Source of the DNA: Spirosomataceae bacterium
GTDB taxonomy: Bacteria; Bacteroidota; Bacteroidia; Cytophagales; Spirosomataceae
Direction of reading: 5' to 3'
Assembly: GCA_030731175.1 (NCBI GenBank)
Contig: JANQUM010000159.1
Location: 1-6,423 of the forward strand
DNA: 6,423 bases
Shown: piece after piece, positions 1 to 5,638 of the stretch
How the letters are laid out: each line of letters starts with the position of its first letter
Position numbering within the stretch: position 1 is the first letter of the stretch
Program-made: the position numbers and the translations under genes
Notes under the pieces: generated by a model
The model's database searches: none
What the model was told of the DNA's origin: nothing
Seen by the model: the letters and a program-made list of their open reading frames with translations, nothing else

Positions 1-378
1 CAGCACGTCCCACGATTGAACAGTTACTGCACGATTATCACTCGCATCTTTGGTATATTCCAAGGCATCAGGATAAGAACCATCCATGGTTTTTACGGAG
101 AAATAATCCAGTTGATCGAACCACATTCTGGCATTTCTGAGATAAGCGGCTTTCTCCGTTGCTTTGCCAGCGGGTGTAGCAGTCATTGCGTTATAAGCCT
201 TAAAATCGCTGGTCATCATCTTGCTCATGGCGGTGGTATCTCCCGCCACCCAAGCTTTGGTGAAGGCATCCACCACATTGATGGCTGGGTGTTCGATGTA
301 AATTTTACCGTTGTCCTTTTTTTGGCCGAAGCTGATGAAAGGAATCATCATTAGGATACTAATTGTTACTTTTTTCAT
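1..378 (-). CDS. Secreted SnoaL/NTF2-like protein, C-terminus cut by window edge
   Basis: The frame is open from an ATG at 378 to the window edge and gives 126 residues with no stop, so the C-terminus is missing. Residues 1-18 form a Sec signal peptide: MKK, a hydrophobic core, then SFG before Gln19, a common Bacteroidota cleavage context. The mature part begins with a helix carrying AFTKAWVAGDTTAM (about 38-51). This is the opening helix and 'GD' turn of the NTF2/SnoaL superfamily. An aromatic stretch (MWFDQLDYF, 85-93) and SYPDALEY (101-108) follow. The family is a cone-shaped alpha+beta fold used by both enzymes and ligand binders, so no reaction can be assigned. The mature protein should lie in the periplasm. 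It follows the DUF4440-like lipoprotein on the same strand after 54 bases and could share its transcript. The fold call is fairly safe and the function is unknown. Confidence 0.8.
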   Translation of the reverse strand, partial: MKKVTISILMMIPFISFGQKKDNGKIYIEHPAINVVDAFTKAWVAGDTTAMSKMMTSDFKAYNAMTATPAGKATEKAAYLRNARMWFDQLDYFSVKTMDGSYPDALEYTKDASDNRAVTVQSWDVL

Positions 379-432
379 GGCTATAAATTATTTTGAAAAA
401 TTAAATTAATTGGGTTGTTATAATTTGCCTAC

Positions 433-954
433 TTACTTCTTTGCGGCATCGTAATTATAAATATCTCTATACACCAAGTACTCGCCGTTTACTTTTTTCC
501 AAATCGCCATGTATTTGCCTTTAGAAATCACTTCACCAGTTGCATTTTTGTCGATCGAAAAGCCTATTTCCGTCACCAAGTCTTCTGAGCCAAGTACTTC
601 GCTAACTTCAAAGCTGACTGTGTTTCCCGCTACTCTTTTGGCAGCACTGGCTTCCATGTCTGCACGGATTGCTTCTTTACCCACCAAAGTTTCTTGGTCA
701 TTTCCCATGCTGATGGCATCGTCTGTAAATAAGGCAATGAGGCTTTCTACATCTCCGGCGGCTTGTGCTATGGCAAAGGTGTTTTCCCTTTCTTGGATTT
801 TGGCCTTTACGGCATCCATATCAGGAGGAGCGGTTTCGGTAGCCATTTCGGCAACCGTTTCGGTTTCGGCAGTTTTGGTTTCTGTACAGCTACTAAAACC
901 AAGCGTTATTGCTAAAATAGCCACGGCGAATAATGAAGAGGTTTGTTTTTTCAT
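433..954 (-). CDS. Lipoprotein with DUF4440/NTF2-like domain
   Basis: This is a 173-residue protein from an ATG. Residues 1-22 are a lipoprotein signal peptide (MKKQ, hydrophobic core, then FSSC) with Cys23 as the expected lipidated residue. Phe at -3 makes the lipobox loose, but SSC before an acidic tail is common in Bacteroidota. A Thr/Glu/Ala-rich linker (24-45) leads into an NTF2-like domain (about 47-170). That domain starts with the helix and AAGDVESLIALFTDDA (65-80), continues with GKEAI (92-96), and ends with GKYMAIWKKVNGEYLVYRD (146-164), which is typical of DUF4440/SnoaL-like proteins. It probably sits on the inner or outer membrane facing the periplasm. The substrate is unknown. 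Its gene lies 114 bases downstream of the stand-alone LytTR gene and upstream of a second NTF2-like gene on the same strand. Opposite-strand open frames here are shadows. Confidence 0.85.
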   Translation of the reverse strand: MKKQTSSLFAVAILAITLGFSSCTETKTAETETVAEMATETAPPDMDAVKAKIQERENTFAIAQAAGDVESLIALFTDDAISMGNDQETLVGKEAIRADMEASAAKRVAGNTVSFEVSEVLGSEDLVTEIGFSIDKNATGEVISKGKYMAIWKKVNGEYLVYRDIYNYDAAKK

Positions 955-1045
955 GATTGTTAAAAGTTTGTTTTTTATGCCTACTCTACCGACAGTAATC
1001 GGAACGGTTTTCGGCTTCCCCGTTTTATTGAATTGAATAGTGATA

Positions 1046-1064
1046 CTATAGAGCTAACTCATAG
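1046..1064 (-). terminator. Weak hairpin just after the LytTR gene stop
   Basis: Read on the minus strand, CTATGAG and CTCTATAG can pair as a seven-pair stem with one bulged T and a four-base loop, four bases after the LytTR stop codon. No T-run follows, so this is not a standard intrinsic terminator. It could slow transcription or protect the 3' end, or it could be chance. Confidence 0.22.
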
Positions 1065-1068
1065 ACAA

Positions 1069-1401
1069 TTAGGCATTTACACTCGCCCGAAATGCCGCCA
1101 ACCGTCTTCTGGAAAGGAAAATTTCAGAAGTACTTTTTCGCAATGAAATCGTCTTAACTTTTGTTTTGTACGAGTGTACTTTGAAGCTGCTCAGGTGGGT
1201 CAGATTGATAATGACCGAGCGATTTACCCGAAAAAACGAATAGGGCTGTAATCGCTCTTCTAAAACGCCCAAATTGGTAGAGGATAACAGGCTGCTTCCG
1301 TCTTTAAAATAAATGGTAGTGTAATTTCCGTTTGCTCGAAGCTGCACGATTTCCGTGGGAGAAGCAACGGTGCGTGCACCAAGCAAAATTTCGTTTTTCA
1401 T
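1069..1401 (-). CDS. Stand-alone LytTR DNA-binding transcriptional regulator
   Basis: This 110-residue protein is almost entirely one LytTR domain, with no receiver or membrane segment. Visible landmarks are TEIVQLRANGNYTTIYFKDG (16-35), the beta strand with the family's 'NY' pair, and LEERLQPYSFFRVNRSVIIN (47-66), the core matching FFRxHRSxxxN. A C-terminal Arg-rich end contains LSRRRLAAF. LytTR domains bind direct repeats in DNA through loop residues. The usual His of the core is Asn60 here (VNRS), while the response regulator at 1733-2485 keeps His. An in-frame TTG at 1413 would add four residues, but ATG at 1401 is preferred because the domain is complete without them. No Shine-Dalgarno is seen. 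It is probably cytoplasmic and regulates neighbouring genes. The targets are unknown, and repeats upstream suggest self-control. Confidence 0.88.
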   Translation of the reverse strand: MKNEILLGARTVASPTEIVQLRANGNYTTIYFKDGSSLLSSTNLGVLEERLQPYSFFRVNRSVIINLTHLSSFKVHSYKTKVKTISLRKSTSEIFLSRRRLAAFRASVNA

Positions 1402-1450
1402 CGCTAAATTCAAGTTAAAAGGTTAGTAATTGCCTTATAAACTTGGGTTA

Positions 1451-1458
1451 AAAACTTA
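1451..1458 (-). promoter_or_regulatory. Possible -7 element of the LytTR gene promoter
   Basis: The minus-strand sequence TAAGTTTT matches seven of eight positions of the Bacteroidota -7 consensus TAnnTTTG and would give a leader of about 45 bases before the ATG at 1401. No TTG is seen at the expected -33 spacing. The repeat cores upstream would then be centred at roughly -36, -57 and -78, a position suited to an activator. The match is short and could be chance. Confidence 0.3.
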
Positions 1459-1476
1459 CTAAGAAAAAACGATTCA

Positions 1477-1531
1477 GGACGAACGCCCCGTTTTTTTGTC
1501 CGAAGGAGGTGTTTTTTTGACCGAAGGGGTT
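1477..1531 (-). promoter_or_regulatory. 21-nt-period direct repeats, candidate LytTR operator
   Basis: Two adjacent 21-base units, 1490-1510 and 1511-1531, agree at 18 of 21 positions. Each starts GTTTTTTTG and continues with CCGAAGG. A third, weaker copy of the 9-base core sits one further period away. The cores read GGACGAACG (1477-1485), GTCCGAAGG (1498-1506) and GACCGAAGG (1519-1527) on the plus strand. Only the core is shared with the third copy, because the T-run is absent there. LytTR proteins such as AgrA bind pairs of 9-bp direct repeats with about 12 bp between them, which gives a 21-bp period. The repeats lie 76-130 bases upstream of the LytTR start codon. The spacing is seen directly. 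The binding protein is inferred and could be either LytTR protein in the window. Confidence 0.5.
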
Positions 1532-1732
1532 GAAGCTTAAAGTTCGGAGGTTTGAGGTTTGAGGTTCAGATCCTCAGGCTTTCATTTTCAATATTTTCGT
1601 CGGTCGGAAGAGTTTTGTCGAAGTTTGCGAAAACTTGAAAAATTATTAAATACGGCGGTACGGATTACATAGCGTTTCACGGCGAAACTGCCGATTCGCT
1701 TTTCTCCAATCTACTTTATCACTTCTCCAATT

Positions 1733-2485
1733 TCAAAAAGTTTGAAGACGTTGCAGCAACTCGTCTCGGAACGAGTGACTGAGTGACAGGTGCTTCCCGC
1801 CAACGAGTACGTGGCTTTCAGAAACCTCATCTATTTGTGAAATATTTGCCATAAAAGAACGGTGGGTTCTAACAAAAAACTTCGACGGAAGCTTTTCCTC
1901 CATGGCTTTGAGCGTAATGCTAAGGGTGTATTTTTGATTATGCGTAAAAATCTGACAGTAGTTTCTATCCGCCTCGATGTAAAGAATATCGGTGATGAAA
2001 ATTTTGACCATTTTCCCGCCGTGTTTTACGAAAATTCGGTCGCTGAGTATAAAAGGGGTTTCTGAGTTTTCGGCTTCTGCGGTTTCGGAAGAAACGTGGT
2101 GATTATCCGCTAATCTACTAATAGTTAGCTCAATGGCTCGTTGTAGGTCAAGGTTTTTCATTGGTTTGGCAATGAACGCATACGGGCGGGTTGCCTTCGC
2201 ACGATTAAACGTTACCTCGTCGGTATTTGCCGTTACGTAGATAATCGGCACGTCGGCGATGACTTGCATCTGAGTGGCCGTTTCGATGCCGTCGAGGTTG
2301 CCTTTGAGGTTAATATCCAACAAAATAATATCGGGAACGTTGTTCTCCACGTGCAGAATTGCTTCCTCTCCCCGCGGAATAATTCCGGTTACTTCGTAGC
2401 CGAGATTTGCCAACTGCATCGAGATTTTCGCCCCGATAATCATGTCATCCTCCACGATAAGAATTTTCACTTTTTCGCTGTTCAT
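1733..2485 (-). CDS. LytTR-family response regulator
   Basis: This 250-residue protein has two domains. The receiver (about 7-122) shows the acidic pair Asp13-Asp14, phospho-acceptor Asp57 in ILLDINL, Thr85 in YVTAN, and Lys107-Pro108 in FIAKPM, so all key residues for phosphorylation are present. A linker rich in Glu and Ser (126-144) leads to a LytTR DNA-binding domain (about 150-248). It contains ILYIEADRNYCQIF (167-180) and FFVRTHRSFMANI (203-215), with the usual His208. The ATG overlaps the stop of the upstream kinase gene as ATGA, so translation is very likely coupled and the kinase is the partner. When phosphorylated it should bind direct repeats and change transcription. The targets cannot be read from the window, though the repeats at 1477-1531 are within reach. 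The layout and length are typical of Bacteroidota LytR/AlgR-type regulators. Confidence 0.93.
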   Translation of the reverse strand: MNSEKVKILIVEDDMIIGAKISMQLANLGYEVTGIIPRGEEAILHVENNVPDIILLDINLKGNLDGIETATQMQVIADVPIIYVTANTDEVTFNRAKATRPYAFIAKPMKNLDLQRAIELTISRLADNHHVSSETAEAENSETPFILSDRIFVKHGGKMVKIFITDILYIEADRNYCQIFTHNQKYTLSITLKAMEEKLPSKFFVRTHRSFMANISQIDEVSESHVLVGGKHLSLSHSFRDELLQRLQTF

Positions 2486-4275
2486 TTCTTTGCAAATTGA
2501 ATGGAAATCATCGTCCCGTTTTCTATGATTTGGGTCAGTTTCCCGTCTAATTGTCGGGTCAATAATTCAACTAATTGGGTTCCAAAACCCGTGCCTTTAG
2601 GCGTAGCATCTGCGATTTTCCCAACGCCGTTATCAGCGATAGAAAGTTGCAATAAATTGTCTCCAATATCTTTTAAACTCAACTTAATTTTGCCCAAAGT
2701 CCCTTCCGGGAAAGCGTACTTTAACGCATTGGTCAGCAACTCATTAACTATCAAACCAATCGGCACTGCGGTATCCACGTCCAACTCTAAATTTTCCATA
2801 GATAACTCCACTTCTACCCGCTCAGTGGCGTTGTAAGAATCCAAGATATTTTCGGTTAAATTCACGAAATAATTCTTCATTTCGATGAACGCCAAATGCT
2901 CCGATTGGTAAAGTTTCTGATGCAAAATTCCCATGGATTGCACCCGGTTTTGGCTCGCCTGCATGGCAGCCTGAATATCGGGGTCATCAATCTGAGCAGA
3001 TTGCAACGCCAATAAACTCGAAACAACTTCTAAGTTATTCTTAACTCTGTGGTGAATTTCCTTCAAAAGCAATTCGTTTTCGGCGTTTTTGATTTCCAGT
3101 TTTTGATTCAGTTCCGCCGTGATTCGGAGTCTTTTATTGCGAGATAAATAACTTCGATAAAGCGTGAATAAAAATGCGGCTAATATGACGGCGATACCCA
3201 CAAAAAGCGAGTTTGTTTTTCGTTGTTGACTGATTTTCTCGTCTTTCACGGTCAGCAGGGCATCTTTTTTGCCCGTTTCGTATTGGGTTTGCAGTTCGGT
3301 TGTGGTGCGGTTTTGCTCGGAGGTAAAAATGGAATCTTCCTGAGCCTTAAATTTCTTGTAATAAACCAACGAATTTTCAAAATCTCCTTGGCTTTCGTAA
3401 ATGTCACTTACGTGCATGTATTGCTCCGGTAAATTAACTTTAAAGTTGATTTTTTTTCCGATCTCGATGGCACGCAAAAGGTAAGGTAAGGCGTTATTTT
3501 TTTGCCCCATCAGCAAGTAAGTATGCCCCGTATTTGCCAAACCCGTTGCTGTACCTCGCTGGGCGTTTAGCTTATCGCCCATTTCAATCACTTTTTTGTA
3601 GCTGACCAATGCGGCTTTGTAGTTTCCCATTAATTTCAGGACGTTCCCCTGCGTGTTGATACTACTCAAAACGGTGTATTCTCCGGGGCTTATTTTTTGT
3701 TTTATTCCCACCGCCGCATTTATCATTTTTAGGGCTTCGGGGTACTGCTTCAAGTCCATATAATTGGAAGCCAGCCCGTGATAAGCCAAACCCAACGCTA
3801 TTTGGTCATTTACTTCTTTGCAAAGCTCAACGGCTTTCGAGCCGTATTCCACGCCCGATTCGGGCTTTCCTACGAAAAAAAAATCAGTGGAAATATTAAC
3901 GTAACTATTAGCAATGCCTGCCCGGTCGTTTATCTCTTCCCGTAACGCCAACGCCTTAAAATCATATTCGACGGAGCGGTCAAATTGCCCCAATTTAAAG
4001 GAGTTCAGCGATAGTTTATGCAGCGTATTTGCCAGTTGCTTTTTATCGCCGACTTGCTCATAAATCGCTTTAGATTTGAGTAGGTAAACCCGCACCGAAT
4101 CAAAGTTTTCGGCTTGCAGGAATTTTTCGGCCCGTTGGTTAAAAGCTTGGGCTTGTTTGCTTGATTCCTCTGTGTTTTGGGCATGGAGAAATGCAAAAGA
4201 ATGTATTAAGAAAAGTAGAACCGCCAATCTTGGAATTAAGTAGGCACTTTTGGGTAGTAAGTTTCCTTTTCGCAT
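2482..4275 (-). CDS. TPR-repeat sensor histidine kinase, HisKA_2 family
   Basis: This is a 597-residue membrane kinase. Residues 1-32 are a signal peptide ending LHA before Gln33. Residues 40-317 are TPR-like helical repeats at about 40-residue spacing, for example 85-120, 121-160, 202-241 and 242-280. They should lie in the periplasm and bind a protein or peptide signal. One membrane helix (about 355-377) is followed by a short coiled linker (380-405). The HisKA_2 dimerisation box EIHHRVKNN spans 406-414, and His409, next to Arg, is the expected phospho-acceptor. The ATPase domain has the N-box NELLTNALKY (511-520), the G1 box ADNGVG (547-552) and the G2 box GTGFG (561-565). All catalytic motifs look intact. 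Its stop overlaps the LytTR regulator start, making them one operon. The ligand is unknown. An exact TAnnTTTG element lies 25 bases upstream of the ATG. Confidence 0.94.
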   Translation of the reverse strand: MRKGNLLPKSAYLIPRLAVLLFLIHSFAFLHAQNTEESSKQAQAFNQRAEKFLQAENFDSVRVYLLKSKAIYEQVGDKKQLANTLHKLSLNSFKLGQFDRSVEYDFKALALREEINDRAGIANSYVNISTDFFFVGKPESGVEYGSKAVELCKEVNDQIALGLAYHGLASNYMDLKQYPEALKMINAAVGIKQKISPGEYTVLSSINTQGNVLKLMGNYKAALVSYKKVIEMGDKLNAQRGTATGLANTGHTYLLMGQKNNALPYLLRAIEIGKKINFKVNLPEQYMHVSDIYESQGDFENSLVYYKKFKAQEDSIFTSEQNRTTTELQTQYETGKKDALLTVKDEKISQQRKTNSLFVGIAVILAAFLFTLYRSYLSRNKRLRITAELNQKLEIKNAENELLLKEIHHRVKNNLEVVSSLLALQSAQIDDPDIQAAMQASQNRVQSMGILHQKLYQSEHLAFIEMKNYFVNLTENILDSYNATERVEVELSMENLELDVDTAVPIGLIVNELLTNALKYAFPEGTLGKIKLSLKDIGDNLLQLSIADNGVGKIADATPKGTGFGTQLVELLTRQLDGKLTQIIENGTMISIQFAKK

Positions 4276-4300
4276 TTTGATTTAAAACAAATTCTCTTGT

Positions 4301-4308
4301 CAAAAATA
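4301..4308 (-). promoter_or_regulatory. Candidate -7 element for the kinase/regulator operon
   Basis: TATTTTTG on the minus strand fits the Bacteroidota -7 consensus TAnnTTTG at every position and lies 25 bases before the kinase ATG. A clear -33 TTG at the usual 19-21 base spacing is missing; only TTT triplets are there. The element implies that the operon is transcribed separately from the small gene upstream on the same strand. Confidence 0.45.
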
Positions 4309-4379
4309 TTGCGTGAATATACATCTAAATAAAGCATTTACGCACAAAGGAAGCGACCTATTTGTATTAACTATAGTTT

Positions 4380-4706
4380 TTATTCCCCTGCTTTTATTGG
4401 CGAAACCTCAACGCCTAAAGTAGTAAAAGAAGGATTCAGAACAACTTTATCAACAGTCAGCTGGAAGAACTTTGTACCGCCCGCACTGAAATTCTCAACG
4501 TACCTCCCCCGCTCATTCAACGCTCGGTAAACCGCTGAATAATTTACTCTCCCGTGTTCCCAACCTTGTACTGCAAGCGTGGTCTGTATAGCCTCCACGG
4601 TTCGTTTCAGGTTAGAATAATAAGTGGCAATCGGCTCGCTTTCCCGAATATAAAGTGCTGATGTTTTTTGGCTGACCGTAATCTTATAAATAGTGCGTTG
4701 CTGCAT
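4380..4706 (-). CDS. Small hypothetical protein, possibly DNA-associated
   Basis: I do not recognise this 108-residue protein. It has no signal peptide or membrane segment, so it is probably cytoplasmic. Residues 5-21 look like a beta strand pair. Residues 28-47 (YYSNLKRTVEAIQTTL) look like a helix. Residues 52-82 contain NYSAVYRALNERGRYVENF, which has the helix-turn-helix flavour of small modular DNA-binding segments such as those beside homing endonucleases or in phage proteins. This is a resemblance only. The C-terminal 20 residues are probably extended. The ATG start is the only sensible one, and coding appears real because no longer frame competes. Its stop lies 104 bases upstream of the kinase start on the same strand, but a promoter-like element in that gap argues against co-transcription. 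It is divergent from the PsbP-like gene at 5044. Confidence 0.65.
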   Translation of the reverse strand: MQQRTIYKITVSQKTSALYIRESEPIATYYSNLKRTVEAIQTTLAVQGWEHGRVNYSAVYRALNERGRYVENFSAGGTKFFQLTVDKVVLNPSFTTLGVEVSPIKAGE

Positions 4707-5043
4707 GGCGTAAAGTTAGGTGAATTGCGGTAAATCAATTGGTACAAATTTTAAACAAAAACAACGGTAAATTTTAACAAACAGCTAAAAAAGCTATTGT
4801 TGTCGAGCACTTTATAGCTAACCATTATTTCATTTGGGCTTTTTAACACGCAAGTCTTAAAAGAACAGAAAAACAATGGAAATCTATAAAAATCAAATCA
4901 ACCTCTAAAACGCACAGTATGAACAATGAAGCTTCATCTGCCCTACCGCTCGTCACCGATATTTAAACCTAATTCGTTGAACCCAACCCTACCCTTCAAC
5001 AGTTTAAATACTATCAATCCTTAATTCTGACCTTCAATTACTC
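4707..5043. other. Divergent non-coding spacer with short repeats
   Basis: This 337-base AT-rich spacer separates a minus-strand gene from a plus-strand gene and should hold both promoters, although no element fits the Bacteroidota consensus well. Visible structure includes GGTA-type repeats at 4729, 4741 and 4766; the last two continue into similar AATTTTAA and CAAA blocks. There is also an inverted repeat AGCTAT/ATAGCT (4792-4797 and 4814-4819) and a perfect 12-bp palindrome, ATGAAGCTTCAT (4926-4937). A 15-codon frame from 4919 to 4966 is probably chance. No RNA gene is recognised. Confidence 0.55.
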
Positions 5044-5586
5044 ATGAAATACCTCCCTTTTCTCCTCCTTCTTATTTCAAGTGCCTCGTTTGCCCAAGCA
5101 GACACCACGGACGCCACAACCGATAGCGTTGTGGTGAAAAAGCCCGTCATCGCCGAGTTAAATGAATACCGCATCACCGTACCCGAGGGCTGGTACATCA
5201 AAGCGGGCTGCGTAGATGCAAGCTGCATGCTGCTTTCCCGTGGGGATACGCTAAGTTCGCTTGATCGTTTTACAGAAAATATCAGTGTTACGGTTAGCAA
5301 GCTATCAAGTTCAAAATATACCGCTGATCAGTACGCTGATTTCTCGAAAGGTTACTTGCCAAAAGTAGTGAGTAATTTCACTGTTTTAGAGCGTAAACGT
5401 CTAAAAAGCAACAAAGTACTTATGGTTTACCGAGGAAAAAAAGACGGTTTTGAGCAAACTTGGATGCAGTATTATAACGTCAAAAACTCAAAAGTTTATA
5501 TCGTAACGTGTTCTATAGAAACTAAAAACTACGACCACTACCGCCCAATTATTAAGGAATACGCCGAGACATTTGAATGGAAATAA
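5044..5586 (+). CDS. Secreted PsbP/DcrB-like protein
   Basis: This is a 180-residue protein. Residues 1-17 are a signal peptide (MKYLPFLLLL core, cleavage after SFA), followed by a short Asp/Thr-rich stretch (20-30). The mature part resembles the PsbP/DcrB-like (DUF1795) fold. It has YRITVPEGWYIKAG (42-55), then NISVTVSKL after a loop, a helix near YADQYADF-like residues, and late strands ending in KVYIVTCSIETKN and a terminal helix EYAETFEW. The opening 'VPEGW' and the strand order are what suggest the family. Cys56 and Cys61 (CVDASC) sit close together and Cys156 is separate, so a disulfide is possible after export. It should be periplasmic or secreted. The role is unknown; family members are mostly uncharacterised stress or envelope proteins. 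The gene at 5639 follows by 52 bases on the same strand, so an operon is likely. Confidence 0.82.
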   Translation: MKYLPFLLLLISSASFAQADTTDATTDSVVVKKPVIAELNEYRITVPEGWYIKAGCVDASCMLLSRGDTLSSLDRFTENISVTVSKLSSSKYTADQYADFSKGYLPKVVSNFTVLERKRLKSNKVLMVYRGKKDGFEQTWMQYYNVKNSKVYIVTCSIETKNYDHYRPIIKEYAETFEWK

Positions 5587-5638
5587 AACAAATTTGGCAC
5601 AACGTTTGAAACACATAAATTTCAAACAACAACCGCTT

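Larger units (their letters stand above)
1402..1732. other. Non-coding spacer between LytTR gene and two-component operon
   Basis: This 331-base stretch has no credible gene. On the side nearest the LytTR gene it holds an AT-rich leader and the 21-nt direct repeats described separately. The middle has a short GGTTTGA-type repeat (about 1549-1566). It overlaps a plus-strand hairpin, 1556-1564 with 1572-1580, which has several G-T pairs, a 7-base loop and T-rich sequence after it. A perfect 6-bp inverted repeat with a GCGA loop lies at 1621-1636, and a 5-bp stem (GTTTC/GAAAC) at 1674-1688. These lie downstream of the response regulator gene, and any could form its 3' end. None has the minus-strand T-run of a clear terminator. 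Confidence 0.6.

Noticed and set aside
509..1036. 175-codon plus-strand frame opposite the DUF4440-like lipoprotein
   Set aside because: It is antisense to a gene with a clear lipoprotein signal and domain, and its own translation is low-complexity Ser/Ala-rich sequence without recognisable motifs.
1402..1413. TTG start adding four residues to the stand-alone LytTR protein
   Set aside because: An ATG at 1401 is in frame, the LytTR domain is complete from there, and no ribosome binding site favours the TTG.
4369..4378. 10-bp palindrome AACTATAGTT just after the stop of the small unknown gene
   Set aside because: It is short, AT-rich and without a T-run or partner repeat, so it is expected by chance in this type of spacer.
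4919..4966. 15-codon frame (MNNEASSALPLVTDI) in the divergent spacer
   Set aside because: It is too short to judge, has no promoter or ribosome binding site in view, and overlaps a palindrome that explains part of the sequence.
5573..5638. Upstream TTG start for the Tudor-like gene, overlapping the end of the PsbP-like gene
   Set aside because: The 22 extra residues do not resemble the domain, and ATG at 5639 gives a protein starting directly at the conserved barrel.
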